Of a stretch of 64,000 bases of DNA, positions 42,224-51,189 are shown piece after piece (position 1 is the stretch's first letter; every line of letters begins with the position of its first letter). Origin of the DNA: an uncultured Marvinbryantia sp. GTDB lineage: Bacteria > Bacillota > Clostridia > Lachnospirales > Lachnospiraceae. The position numbers were made by a program, and so were the translations under genes. A model generated the notes under the pieces. The model was not told the origin of the DNA, made no database searches, and saw only the letters and a list, made by a program, of their open reading frames with translations. The stretch is taken from positions 106,617-170,616 of the forward strand of contig CALDMO010000016.1 in NCBI GenBank assembly GCA_937915375.1. Reading direction: 5' to 3'.

Positions 42224-44878
42224 ATGGTAAAAATTGAAAGACTGTGGATGGATTATGAAACAGAGCTTCTGGGAATAGATCGGATGCCACGGTTCGGCTG
42301 GGTAATGAAAAGTGATCAGCGAGGCGCAAAGCAGGAAGCGTATCAGCTGCAGATCGCGTTGGATGAAAGATTTTTAGAGTGCGTTTACGACAGCGGCAAA
42401 AGACAGGAAGAGCAGTCGGTGCATGTAAAAACGGAAGAGGTTTTGCTGCAGCCGCTGACACGATATTATGTGCGTGTGAAGGTGTGGGTGAATGGTGAAG
42501 AAAGCTCATTTTGTGAGCCGGGAAATTTTGTGACGTCGCTTTTGAGAACGGAAAACTGGCAGGGGGATTTTATTTCTGCCGAAACGGAAGCGGACGCAGG
42601 AATCTCTAAAGGTACCTATCTTAGAAAAGAGTTCGCTATTCAAAAAAAGATTAAAAACGCTTATGTGGCAGTGACGGCGCTCGGCATTTACAATTTGTAC
42701 ATAAATGGAAGAAAAGTCGGTATAGACGAATTGACGCCGGGGTGGACATCTTATAAAAAGCATCTTTGCTATCAGATCTATGAGGTGACAGAACTGCTGA
42801 AAGAGGGCAAAAATGCGATTGGCGCGATTCTTGGAGCAGGCTGGTACAAGGGGACGATGGGATTTACCCGCGCGCGAAATCATTATGGAAAACAGACAGC
42901 GCTTTTGGCAAATTTGCTGATCCGCTATGAGGACGGCACGCAGGAATGGATCTGCACGGACGATTCTTGGAAAGGAAACGACGCTCCGATTGTGTTTGCT
43001 GAGATTTATGATGGTGAAATTTACGACGCAAACAAAGAGATTGACGGTTGGTGTGAGGACGGACTGATTGACAGCGATTGGAGAGCAGTGCAGAAAATTG
43101 ATTTTGATAAGGCGGCTTTGACCGCACAGGCGGCGGGCAGAGTGACGGTGATGGACAGACTGCCGGTAAAACGTTTGTTTCAGACGCCGCAAGGGGATAC
43201 GGTGCTTGATTTTGGACAAAATATGACCGGACGTATCGCGGTGACGGCACAAGGAAAAGCAGGTGACCGTATCCGGGTAGATTGCTTTGAGGTTTTGGAT
43301 GCAAAAGGCAATGTCTATCTTGATAATCTGCGCGGAGCGAAAGAAAGCTTTACTTATATTTTTCGGGAGGATGGCGAGATTACATATTATCCGTCCTTCA
43401 CATTCATGGGTTTTCAGTATGCAAAAATCGTGGAATTTCCAGGAGAACCGAAGCCGGAGCATTTTACGGCATATACGCTGCATTCCAAAATGGAACAGAC
43501 CGGAACGTTTGTAACTTCCATGCCGGAACTCAACCAACTTTGGCACAATATCCTCTGGGGCATGAAGGGTAATTTTTTGGATGTGCCGACGGATTGTCCG
43601 CAGCGTGATGAGCGATTGGGATGGACAGGGGATGCGCAGATTTTTTGCCGCACGGCGAGTTATCTGATGAATACGGATACCTTTTATACCAAATGGCTCA
43701 AAGATGTGGCAGCGGATCAGCGGCCGGACGGAGGGGTGCCGGATGTTGTACCGGATATTTTAACCCCGGATGAAACAATCATAAATGATTGGCTGCTTTC
43801 GCAGGGAACGTACGGCGCGGCTGCCTGGGCAGATGTGGCGGTGATTCTGCCGTGGACGATGTATTTGACGTTTGGCGATATGGAAATTCTGGAAACACAG
43901 TATGACAGTATGAAGGCATGGATTGATTTTATGGTTGATCACGCAAAGGATTATTTCTGGAGTTTTCATAATCAGTATGGCGATTGGGTGGCGCTTGATG
44001 CTTCGGAGGGAAGTTATCATGGCGCAACGCCGGACGAACTGACCTGTATGGCATATTTTGCTTATTCTACAAAGCTGTTTGTGAAATCCGCGGAGGCATT
44101 GGGGAAAGAGCAGACGGCGGCAGAGTATCAGAAGCTTTATGAGAATATTGTAAAACAGTTCCGGAATACCTTTTTTGACGAGGACGGAAATATGACCGTA
44201 CAGACACAGACTGCACATATTGTTGCATTGTATTTCGGTCTGGTTTCCGAAGAAAACCGCGTAAAAACGGTGGAAGGCTTGAAACGTCTTCTGGCAGAGC
44301 ATGATGGCCATCTGGTAACCGGATTTATCGGTACGCCGTATTTCTGTCATGCGTTAAGTGAAAATGGCTGTACAAAGGAAGCGTTTGATTTATTGCTGAA
44401 AGATGATTTTCCATCCTGGCTGTATCAGGTAAAAATGGGAGCAACGACAATCTGGGAGCATTGGGATGGCTTAAAGCCGGACAAAACGATGTGGAGCGCG
44501 GATATGAATTCTTTTAATCATTATGCTTATGGCGCGATTGGAGAATGGATGTTCCGTGTGATCAGCGGTATTGAGGCAGTGGAGAGCGCTCCGGGTTATC
44601 GGCAGTTTAAAATCCAACCGCATATTGGTGGTGGGCTGACACGGGCAAAAGCAGAGTATCAGTCGATTTATGGTATAATTTCCAGTGAGTGGGAGCTGGA
44701 GCACGGACGCGTGACCGTAAAAGTGCAGATTCCGGTCAATACGGAGGCGCAGATTGTACTGGATGGGGCTGTGCGGATTCTGGATGCGGATGAAGTGATG
44801 TTTACGCCTGAATCAGGCGGAGCGTTTATTGGATCTACGGGGGCTGGAAGTTATGTGATCAGCTATGAAATTCGATAG
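42224..44878 (+). CDS. Alpha-L-rhamnosidase, GH78
   Basis: 884-residue exo-glycosidase removing terminal rhamnose from pectin fragments or plant glycosides. It has the full GH78 layout: an N-terminal fibronectin-like domain (about 1-105), two beta-sandwich domains with YLRKEF and LTPGWTSYKKHLCYQIYEVTELL, and the (alpha/alpha)6 barrel from about residue 430. Catalytic-site segments are DCPQRDERLGWTGDAQIF and, later, TTIWEHWDG with the general-base Glu. There is no signal peptide, so it is cytoplasmic. The ATG lies behind AAAGGGGG. It stands alone between terminators. Confidence 0.93.
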   Translation: MVKIERLWMDYETELLGIDRMPRFGWVMKSDQRGAKQEAYQLQIALDERFLECVYDSGKRQEEQSVHVKTEEVLLQPLTRYYVRVKVWVNGEESSFCEPGNFVTSLLRTENWQGDFISAETEADAGISKGTYLRKEFAIQKKIKNAYVAVTALGIYNLYINGRKVGIDELTPGWTSYKKHLCYQIYEVTELLKEGKNAIGAILGAGWYKGTMGFTRARNHYGKQTALLANLLIRYEDGTQEWICTDDSWKGNDAPIVFAEIYDGEIYDANKEIDGWCEDGLIDSDWRAVQKIDFDKAALTAQAAGRVTVMDRLPVKRLFQTPQGDTVLDFGQNMTGRIAVTAQGKAGDRIRVDCFEVLDAKGNVYLDNLRGAKESFTYIFREDGEITYYPSFTFMGFQYAKIVEFPGEPKPEHFTAYTLHSKMEQTGTFVTSMPELNQLWHNILWGMKGNFLDVPTDCPQRDERLGWTGDAQIFCRTASYLMNTDTFYTKWLKDVAADQRPDGGVPDVVPDILTPDETIINDWLLSQGTYGAAAWADVAVILPWTMYLTFGDMEILETQYDSMKAWIDFMVDHAKDYFWSFHNQYGDWVALDASEGSYHGATPDELTCMAYFAYSTKLFVKSAEALGKEQTAAEYQKLYENIVKQFRNTFFDEDGNMTVQTQTAHIVALYFGLVSEENRVKTVEGLKRLLAEHDGHLVTGFIGTPYFCHALSENGCTKEAFDLLLKDDFPSWLYQVKMGATTIWEHWDGLKPDKTMWSADMNSFNHYAYGAIGEWMFRVISGIEAVESAPGYRQFKIQPHIGGGLTRAKAEYQSIYGIISSEWELEHGRVTVKVQIPVNTEAQIVLDGAVRILDADEVMFTPESGGAFIGSTGAGSYVISYEIR

Positions 44879-44944
44879 CAGGATATTAAGGTCAAAAGAT
44901 GCCTGCTGAATGATTTTATGTTATGTATTTTCAAAATTTTATGG

Positions 44945-44976
44945 AAAACCTGCTTGACATTCAGGCAGGTTTTCTT
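44945..44976 (+). terminator. Terminator after the rhamnosidase gene
   Basis: AAAACCTGC and GCAGGTTTT form a perfect 9-base stem with an 11-base loop, followed by CTTG. The loop contains TTGACA (44954-44959), which with TAAAAT (44978-44983) may also be the promoter of the next operon. Confidence 0.65.
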
Positions 44977-45089
44977 GTAAAATAACTGTACTAATACAAA
45001 TAATACACATGATACACGAGGGGTGTACAAGGTGAAGGAAAAAAAGCACAGGCAAAACAGAAGATACAATCCGTGCGGAGGAGGATAGG

Positions 45090-45536
45090 ATGATATTTGT
45101 AGATTACAGGGACAAACGTCCGATATACGAACAGATTGTAGATGGCTTTCAGATGCTGATTGTGAAAAAGGTGCTGGCAGCGGACAGTCAAATGCCTTCG
45201 GTGCGGGAACTGGCGACACAGCTGACGGTGAACCCCAACACCGTACAGAAAGCATATGCGATCCTGGAGCAGAACGGTTATATTTATTCTGTTAAGGGAA
45301 GAGGCAATTTTGTCACGGGCGGCGAAAGCTTAACACAACAGAAGCAGCAGGCGCATTTAGAAGAGTTGAAAAAGAATGTGCGCCAGGCGGCGGAGCTGGG
45401 GATCGCGCAGGAAACGCTTACGGAGCTGACCGCGCAGATTTACCGGGAATATCATTTGGCGCAGAGCGCTCTTTTGGAGGAAGAAGTACAGCGGCAGACA
45501 GCATTAGAAGAAGCAGGGGAGGAACAGCATGATTGA
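45090..45536 (+). CDS. GntR-family regulator, YtrA subfamily
   Basis: 148 residues: winged helix-turn-helix at residues about 10-75 (RPIYEQIVDGFQMLIVKK, PSVRELATQLTVNPNTVQKAYAILEQNG) and a short helical dimerisation tail, the YtrA layout. Such regulators repress the ABC operon that follows them. The stop overlaps the ATPase start by eight bases. The upstream region (44990-45040) contains ATACAC repeats and GTGTAC, possible operator halves. GGAGGA lies before the ATG. Confidence 0.92.
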   Translation: MIFVDYRDKRPIYEQIVDGFQMLIVKKVLAADSQMPSVRELATQLTVNPNTVQKAYAILEQNGYIYSVKGRGNFVTGGESLTQQKQQAHLEELKKNVRQAAELGIAQETLTELTAQIYREYHLAQSALLEEEVQRQTALEEAGEEQHD

Positions 45537-46431
45537 GATAAAAGGTGTCAGTAAAAGCTTTGACAATATAAAAGCACTTGATAATGTGACGGCAGTCATT
45601 CGCGAGGGCAGTGTTTATGGGATTGTCGGCACCAATGGGGCGGGAAAAAGTACACTGCTGCGTGTGCTTGCAGGCATATTAAAGCCGGATGCTGGCGCGG
45701 CGAAAGCAGACGATATGGATATTTATGAAAATCCGCTGGCAAAACAGCGCCTTTGTTATATACCGGATACACCATATTTTTTCACAAATGCGAGAACGAA
45801 AGACATGATGCAGTATTACCAGATTCTATATCCGGAGTTTCAGACAAAACGATTTCTTGAGCTATGCGGAAAATTTAATCTGGATGTCAATCGTAAGCTG
45901 TCTACATTTTCCAAGGGTATGAAAAAACAGATATCGGTACTTCTTGGTATTTGTGCCGGAACAAAATATATGCTCTGTGATGAGACCTTCGACGGTCTGG
46001 ATCCGGTCGTGCGTCAGGCGGTAAAGAGTATTTTTATTGATGAAGTGTTGAAACGGGAATTTACGCCGATCATTGCTTCTCACAATCTGCGGGAACTGGA
46101 AGATATCTGCGATCATGTAGGGCTGCTGCATAAGGGCGGCATTCTGTTTTCCAGAGATCTGGAAGAAATGAAAACGGATATTCACAAGATCCAGTATGTG
46201 ATTACAAATCCTGCGCAGGAACAGCGCCTGTGCGCAGAATTGAATGTGATTAAAAAGGAAACCAGAGGAACGCTTTCCTGCATTACCGTTCGCGGCAGCA
46301 GAGAAGATGTGGTAACTGCGGTGGAATCGAAAGAACCGCTGTTCTACGAAATCCTGCCGCTTTCGTTGGAGGAAATTTTTATCAGTGAGACGGAGGTGAT
46401 CGGATATGACATCAAAGATATCATCGGCTAA
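45529..46431 (+). CDS. ABC transporter ATP-binding protein (YtrB-like)
   Basis: 300-residue ATPase. Walker A GTNGAGKST is standard, but the signature reads FSKGMKKQ instead of LSGGQ, and Walker B is LCDETFDGLDP instead of LDEP, both known in the YtrB/BcrA-like branch. The switch His lies in ASHNLRELED. It follows the GntR gene with overlap and overlaps the permease by 26 bases. Related operons respond to cell-wall-active antibiotics, which is a hint by family only. Confidence 0.9.
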   Translation: MIEIKGVSKSFDNIKALDNVTAVIREGSVYGIVGTNGAGKSTLLRVLAGILKPDAGAAKADDMDIYENPLAKQRLCYIPDTPYFFTNARTKDMMQYYQILYPEFQTKRFLELCGKFNLDVNRKLSTFSKGMKKQISVLLGICAGTKYMLCDETFDGLDPVVRQAVKSIFIDEVLKREFTPIIASHNLRELEDICDHVGLLHKGGILFSRDLEEMKTDIHKIQYVITNPAQEQRLCAELNVIKKETRGTLSCITVRGSREDVVTAVESKEPLFYEILPLSLEEIFISETEVIGYDIKDIIG

Positions 46432-48220
46432 GCTTTTAAAAGAGTCAGTAAAGCGCAGCATGGCATTTCTTGTGCTGATGGAATTACTGTATTTCTGCTA
46501 TTTTGCAGTGGGAAGTTTACTTTATCTGCAGATAACGCCGTATTTTGGCAAAAAGAATCTTACCGAAGACTTGCTTGTTTTTGGAGCGCTAAATCCGCTT
46601 TTGCTGATGGGCGCATGTGTGTTTGCAGGTATTCTCGCAATGATCCAGTTTTCTTACCTGCATAACCGGGAAAAAACGGATTTTTATCACAGCCTTCCGG
46701 TGCGGAGAGAAAAATTTTTCGGTATTCAGTATATGGCGGGTATTTTGATTTGGCTGGTTGTTTATAGTGTGAACGCAGCGCTGTTTTTACTGATCTGTCT
46801 GATCCGAGGCTTGTGCAGTGTGCTTCTTGTAAAAACAGTTCTGCTCAGTATTCTGGTGCAGCTGGTATGTTTTTTGCTGGTATACAGTTTGATGATACTC
46901 GTGATGATGCTTACAGGAAAATTGTTTGCTGCGATCATCGGTTTCGGAATTATCTGTATTTATGCTCCGGCAGTCGGAGGATTGCTCAACTGGATGATGG
47001 GAACTTATTTTAGCACGTATTCTCCTTTGTACGGCATTATAGAGTCGCCGGTGGTGTGTCTGACTCCCATTTACGCGATTGCAAAGGCTGGAGGATTTAT
47101 AAGCGATCACCTGCCGGGGGATCTGAACGATTTGCCTCAGATTACCTTGCCGATGGATTATATTTTAGGGATTTCTATGGCGGCAGCGCTGGTTACAGCG
47201 TTTTGTATCTGGCTGTATCGCAGGCGTTCCTCTGAAGCTGCCGGAAAAACAATGGCATTTGCCTCTGTAGCCAGAGGTGTGAAATTCCTGTTGGTACTTC
47301 CGATGTCTCTGGCTTTGCAGCTGTTGTTTTATACCATTACTTATGAAAATGCGGTGTGGGGATTTTTCGGATTGTTGTTCGGATTACTGGTATTCAGTGC
47401 GGCAATCGAATTTGTTTATACAATGGACATCCGGGAAGTGTTTCGGGATAGAGGGCAGATGCTTTTTACTGCAGCTGTAGCTATTGTGATTGTGGCTGTA
47501 TTTCAGTTTGACTTGACCGGGTATGATAAATGGCTGCCGGTAAAGAGTGAGGTGCAGGAAGCTGAGGTGGAACCGGGCGGCTATCTGTCGCAGACACCGC
47601 GCAGTATTTATACAACGGGCGGAACAGCGGGAAAAGACAGATATTATATATGGGAACAATATTCTGAGGAAGAACGGTATAGGATACAGGATATGGATGT
47701 GCTCTATGAAATTCTGGAGCAGAGCGAGGAATTTTCGGGAGACGGAACCGCATACTATGCTTTCGCGGACGAGTATCAGATTCCGCTGCAGGTGATCTGG
47801 AAACTGGAAAATGGTACGGTAAAAATGCGCAGATATACGTTTTCAGAAGAAAAATTATCGGCTTATTTTGGGAAAATCTGGGATTCCAAAGAGTTTCAGG
47901 AAGCAATGCATCCGATTTTGAAGAAAGAGACAGCGAAACTTTTGAAGATTGCAGCCTACAGTTATAATGGGAACAATGAATATCGTACGGCAGAGTTTAC
48001 GGAAAAAAACCGAAAAGAATTTTTAAAGACATTTTGCGAGGAACTGCGTAGATGTACGATCAGTCAGGCGCTTGCAGGAGCAGAAACAAGACTTGAGCTT
48101 TTCTACAGCGATGAAAGCGGAACGATTTATTCTGAATCCTTTGAGTTGTATAAAGGAGCGTTTCCCAAAACAATAAAGCTGTTAGAAAAAGATGGATATT
48201 TGAATATAGAAGCGGAATAA
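46406..48220 (+). CDS. ABC transporter permease with a C-terminal extracytoplasmic domain
   Basis: 604 residues. About ten helices fill residues 15-375; HNREKTDFYHSLPVRREKFF after helix 2 is typical of permeases in GntR-YtrA-type operons. Residues about 385-604 form a soluble, mixed alpha/beta domain rich in Glu and Tyr, which I associate with the DUF6449-type C-terminal domain, though I could not confirm this. It is probably the membrane partner of the preceding ATPase. Its ATG lies 26 bases inside the ATPase gene. Confidence 0.8.
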   Translation: MTSKISSAKLLKESVKRSMAFLVLMELLYFCYFAVGSLLYLQITPYFGKKNLTEDLLVFGALNPLLLMGACVFAGILAMIQFSYLHNREKTDFYHSLPVRREKFFGIQYMAGILIWLVVYSVNAALFLLICLIRGLCSVLLVKTVLLSILVQLVCFLLVYSLMILVMMLTGKLFAAIIGFGIICIYAPAVGGLLNWMMGTYFSTYSPLYGIIESPVVCLTPIYAIAKAGGFISDHLPGDLNDLPQITLPMDYILGISMAAALVTAFCIWLYRRRSSEAAGKTMAFASVARGVKFLLVLPMSLALQLLFYTITYENAVWGFFGLLFGLLVFSAAIEFVYTMDIREVFRDRGQMLFTAAVAIVIVAVFQFDLTGYDKWLPVKSEVQEAEVEPGGYLSQTPRSIYTTGGTAGKDRYYIWEQYSEEERYRIQDMDVLYEILEQSEEFSGDGTAYYAFADEYQIPLQVIWKLENGTVKMRRYTFSEEKLSAYFGKIWDSKEFQEAMHPILKKETAKLLKIAAYSYNGNNEYRTAEFTEKNRKEFLKTFCEELRRCTISQALAGAETRLELFYSDESGTIYSESFELYKGAFPKTIKLLEKDGYLNIEAE

Positions 48221-48240
48221 ATCAAAGAAATATTAAAAAT

Positions 48241-48276
48241 GGGGCAGTCCTGAAGTTTATTTTTCAGGGCTGCCCT
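48241..48276. terminator. Terminator between the permease gene and aspS
   Basis: GGGGCAGTCCTGAA pairs with TTCAGGGCTGCCCT around a T-rich loop and serves both converging genes. Confidence 0.8.
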
Positions 48277-48288
48277 AAGTTTGTCTGG

Positions 48289-50055
48289 TTATTCTTTTTC
48301 TTTCGGCATTTCGATGCGGATGTGAACGTCTTCAAGCTGTTTCGGATCTACAGTTGCCGGAGCGCCCATCATTACGTCCTGCGCGGTTTTGTTCATCGGG
48401 AACGGAATGATCTCGCGGATGCTTTCTTCGCCGGCAATCAGCATAACCATACGGTCAACGCCCGGTGCGATGCCTGCGTGAGGCGGAGCGCCGTAGCAGA
48501 AGGCATTGTACATTGCCGGGAATTTTGCTTTTACATCTTCTTCGCCAAGACCGACCATATTGAAGGCCTTTACCATGATTTCCGGATCGTGGTTACGAAC
48601 TGCGCCGGAGGAGAGCTCTACGCCGTTGCATACAAGGTCATATTGATATGCAAGGATGTTAAGCGGTTCTTGCTCTTCGAGCGCTTTCATACCGCCCTGC
48701 GGCATGGAGAACGGGTTATGGCAGAATTCCAATTCACCGGATTCTTCACCGATTTCATACATCGGGAAATCAACGATCCAGCAGAATTCGTAGCAGTCTG
48801 TTTTCATGTGGGCCGGGCATACAGCGCCGAGCATTTTGCGAAGCACACCGGCAGTTTTTTGAGCAGTCAGTTTTTTACCGGCAGTCAGGCCGATAAAGTC
48901 ACCCGGTTTTAAATCAAGAGCGGCGATGACTGCTTCTTTTCTTTCCTGTAAGAATTTAGAAATACCGCCGACAAATTCACCGTTGGCATCCAGACGGAAC
49001 CAGTAAGCTTTGTTTCCGCTCTGCACTTCCACATCCGCGCAAAGTTTATCAATTACCTTACGTGTTCCTTCAAAACCGGAGCAAACGATGGCTTTTACTG
49101 TCTGACCTTCAAACGGGCCGAAACCACAATCAGCCATGCATGCAGTTGCATCCTGTACAAGCAGGTCGATGCGAAGATCCGGTTTGTCGCTGCCGTATTT
49201 TTCCATCGCCTCAGTATAAGGAATACGTTTGAACGGGGCGGTAGAAGCGGTGTGGTATACGCCGTATTTCGCAAAGATCGGCGGAAGTACATCTTCTAAA
49301 ACTTCAAAAACATCATCCTGGCTGGCAAAAGCCATCTCCATATCCAGCTGATAGAATTCACCCGGAGAACGATCCGCGCGTGCGTCTTCATCACGGAAGC
49401 AAGGGGCGATCTGGAAATAACGGTCAAAACCGGAGGCCATCAAAAGCTGTTTGAACTGCTGCGGAGCCTGCGGAAGTGCGTAAAATTTACCAGGATGATT
49501 TCTGGACGGAACCAGATAATCGCGTGCGCCTTCCGGAGAGGAACAGGTCAGGATTGGAGTTGTGATCTCCATAAAATCGTGTGCGGTCATGCTGGCACGC
49601 AGATCAGCAACGATTTTGCTGCGCAGAGTGATTTTATCTTTTACTGCCGGATTACGCAGATCCAGATAACGATATTTCAGACGTGTGTTTTCATCTGCTT
49701 CCTTGGAGCGTGCGATCTGAAACGGCAGTTCGTTGTACTGACATTTTCCAAGTACTTCGATAGAAGAGGGAACCACTTCGATTTCGCCGGTCGGCAGAGC
49801 CGTGTTTTTACTGGAACGCTCACGCACGACGCCTTTAATGGAAAGCGTAGATTCGTAGTTTACCTGATCAATGATGTTCATCATTTCTTCTGTCTCGATC
49901 ACAACCTGAGTTGTGCCGTAATAGTCTCTTAAAATCAAAAATCCCAGATTTTTGCTGACTTTTCTAAGATTGTCGTACCATCCGACAATGGTTACTTCAG
50001 CGCCGACATCTGAAAGACGAAGCGCATTGCAAGTATGGGTTCTTCCCTGCATCAT
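48289..50055 (-). CDS. aspS: Aspartyl-tRNA synthetase
   Basis: 588-residue class II synthetase. The N-terminal OB-fold anticodon-binding domain (VTIVGWYDNLRKVSKNLGFLILRDYYG) precedes the catalytic core: PQAPQQFKQLLMASGFDRYFQIAPCFRDEDARADRSPGEF is motif 2, and GIAPGVDRMVMLI is motif 3. A bacterial insertion (GAD) domain of about 130 residues lies between motifs 2 and 3. Start at 50055, a tandem ATG behind AAAGGATGG; a Met nine codons upstream has no site. The promoter is at 50111-50139 on the same strand. No T-box was found upstream. Confidence 0.97.
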   Translation of the reverse strand: MMQGRTHTCNALRLSDVGAEVTIVGWYDNLRKVSKNLGFLILRDYYGTTQVVIETEEMMNIIDQVNYESTLSIKGVVRERSSKNTALPTGEIEVVPSSIEVLGKCQYNELPFQIARSKEADENTRLKYRYLDLRNPAVKDKITLRSKIVADLRASMTAHDFMEITTPILTCSSPEGARDYLVPSRNHPGKFYALPQAPQQFKQLLMASGFDRYFQIAPCFRDEDARADRSPGEFYQLDMEMAFASQDDVFEVLEDVLPPIFAKYGVYHTASTAPFKRIPYTEAMEKYGSDKPDLRIDLLVQDATACMADCGFGPFEGQTVKAIVCSGFEGTRKVIDKLCADVEVQSGNKAYWFRLDANGEFVGGISKFLQERKEAVIAALDLKPGDFIGLTAGKKLTAQKTAGVLRKMLGAVCPAHMKTDCYEFCWIVDFPMYEIGEESGELEFCHNPFSMPQGGMKALEEQEPLNILAYQYDLVCNGVELSSGAVRNHDPEIMVKAFNMVGLGEEDVKAKFPAMYNAFCYGAPPHAGIAPGVDRMVMLIAGEESIREIIPFPMNKTAQDVMMGAPATVDPKQLEDVHIRIEMPKEKE

Positions 50056-50110
50056 AGTATTTATCCATCCTTTATTTATCAATTAGGCCAGAGCCTTATA
50101 ATCACGCAAT

Positions 50111-50139
50111 ATTATACTATCCGATAAGAGGGAAGTCAA
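50111..50139 (-). promoter_or_regulatory. Promoter of aspS
   Basis: On the minus strand TTGACT (50139-50134) and a consensus TATAAT (50116-50111) are 17 bases apart. Confidence 0.8.
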
Positions 50140-50210
50140 CGTTTGCGCATGAATTTTGAGGTGTTTAAGGGTGTTTCCGGCGGCAATGGGAGCCACTTGA
50201 GATGTTATGA

Positions 50211-50240
50211 TTGACTAACCTGGAAATTGTCTCATATAAT
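50211..50240 (+). promoter_or_regulatory. Promoter of mntP
   Basis: TTGACT (50211-50216) and TATAAT (50235-50240) are 18 bases apart, directly before the riboswitch. Confidence 0.75.
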
Positions 50241-50245
50241 AACGA

Positions 50246-50345
50246 CAATTAAGGGAGTAGTCGGCGCAAAGTATAAAGCATTTTGTGCGGCAAGCCAACA
50301 TACTGACGATACGGATCGTCTGGTTTGCCTTAATTGATGAGACTT
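50246..50345 (+). ncRNA. Mn2+ riboswitch (yybP-ykoY family)
   Basis: A closing stem CAATTAAGG/CCTTAATTG (50246-50254 with 50328-50336) encloses the conserved GGGAGTAG strand, a CATACTG loop on the opposite arm and the terminal GATGAGAC. This is the yybP-ykoY pattern, known to bind Mn2+ and to precede mntP-type exporters. The gene behind it is indeed mntP. Confidence 0.88.
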
Positions 50346-50361
50346 AAGGTTTACAGCATAG

Positions 50362-50416
50362 CTGTGCCTGTCTCATAATATAAAAAACAGCGGGCACAGA
50401 GATGTGCTCATTTTTT
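50362..50416 (+). promoter_or_regulatory. Expression platform of the Mn2+ riboswitch
   Basis: Two exclusive hairpins share one strand. CTGTGCC (50362-50368) can pair with GGCACAG (50393-50399). Alternatively GGCACA (50393-50398) pairs with TGTGCT (50403-50408), leaving CATTTTTT as a terminator. GAGAC (50339-50343) can also pair with GTCTC (50370-50374). Together they give a plausible Mn2+-controlled antitermination switch. Confidence 0.6.
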
Positions 50417-50473
50417 GTGTCATGGGAAGGGCTTCGCTTTCCTTTGGCATTAGAAAAGCAAAGGAGAAGAAGT

Positions 50474-51088
50474 ATGGGTACAGTAGAATTGATATTATTG
50501 TCGGTCGGACTGGCGATGGATGCGTTTGCGGTTTCCGTATGTAAGGGATTGGCTCAGAAAAAGCTGTCGGTGAAGGCCTGTCTGAGCTGCGGCGTATGGT
50601 TCGGCGGTTTTCAGGCATTAATGCCTCTGATCGGATATGTTTTGGCGGCGCAGCTTTCTGGTTATGTGACGGCGATTACGCCGTGGATCGCATTTGTGTT
50701 GTTGACGCTGATCGGAGGAAATATGATCCGAGAGGCCTGTTCCAAGGAGGAAGCGTGCAGCTGTAATGCAAGTGGGGGCGGTTCCTGCAGCGATGCGCTG
50801 GATGTGAAGACGATGTTTGTGATGGCGGTAGCGACAAGTATTGATGCATTGGCAATCGGTGTAACCTTTGCGATGGTGCCGGTGAATGTATTTCCGGCTG
50901 CGTCTGAGTTTATAAACACGCTGATCGGTGTGGGCTGTATTGGCGTGATTACGTTTGTGCTTTCCTGTCTGGGTGTGAAGATCGGAAATGTGTTTGGCGC
51001 TAAATATGAAAAGAAAGCGGAACTGGCAGGAGGAATGATTCTGGTCTGCCTGGGACTGAAGATTTTGATCGAGCATTTAATAGGGTAA
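50474..51088 (+). CDS. mntP: Manganese efflux pump MntP
   Basis: 204-residue exporter of excess Mn2+ with six transmembrane helices and an internal duplication. The conserved acidic motifs MDAFAVSVCKG (first repeat) and SIDALAIGVTFAM (second repeat) are present. A Cys-rich cytoplasmic loop (CSKEEACSCNASGGGSCS) between helices 3 and 4 is unusual and might bind metal. The ATG at 50474 lies behind AAAGGAGAAG. Control by the Mn2+ riboswitch upstream supports the assignment. Confidence 0.95.
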   Translation: MGTVELILLSVGLAMDAFAVSVCKGLAQKKLSVKACLSCGVWFGGFQALMPLIGYVLAAQLSGYVTAITPWIAFVLLTLIGGNMIREACSKEEACSCNASGGGSCSDALDVKTMFVMAVATSIDALAIGVTFAMVPVNVFPAASEFINTLIGVGCIGVITFVLSCLGVKIGNVFGAKYEKKAELAGGMILVCLGLKILIEHLIG

Positions 51089-51189
51089 AATGGAAACGAT
51101 GAAGGAAAAGGTTTTGACAGGAGATACATTTCACTCTAAAATAAGAAAATATAAAGGAAAATATGAGTGACGGAGGAGAGGTAACAGAG

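Larger units (their letters stand above)
50056..50473. other. Divergent region between aspS and mntP
   Basis: About 418 bases without a protein gene. It holds the aspS promoter (50111-50139), the mntP promoter (50211-50240), the Mn2+ riboswitch and its expression platform. Confidence 0.8.

Noticed and set aside
42506..43546. A 346-codon minus-strand frame inside the rhamnosidase gene
   Set aside because: Antisense to GH78 with shadow-type composition; no start signal.
50056..50110. A T-box leader before aspS
   Set aside because: The leader from the promoter at 50111 to the start is only about 50 bases and has no T-box sequence.
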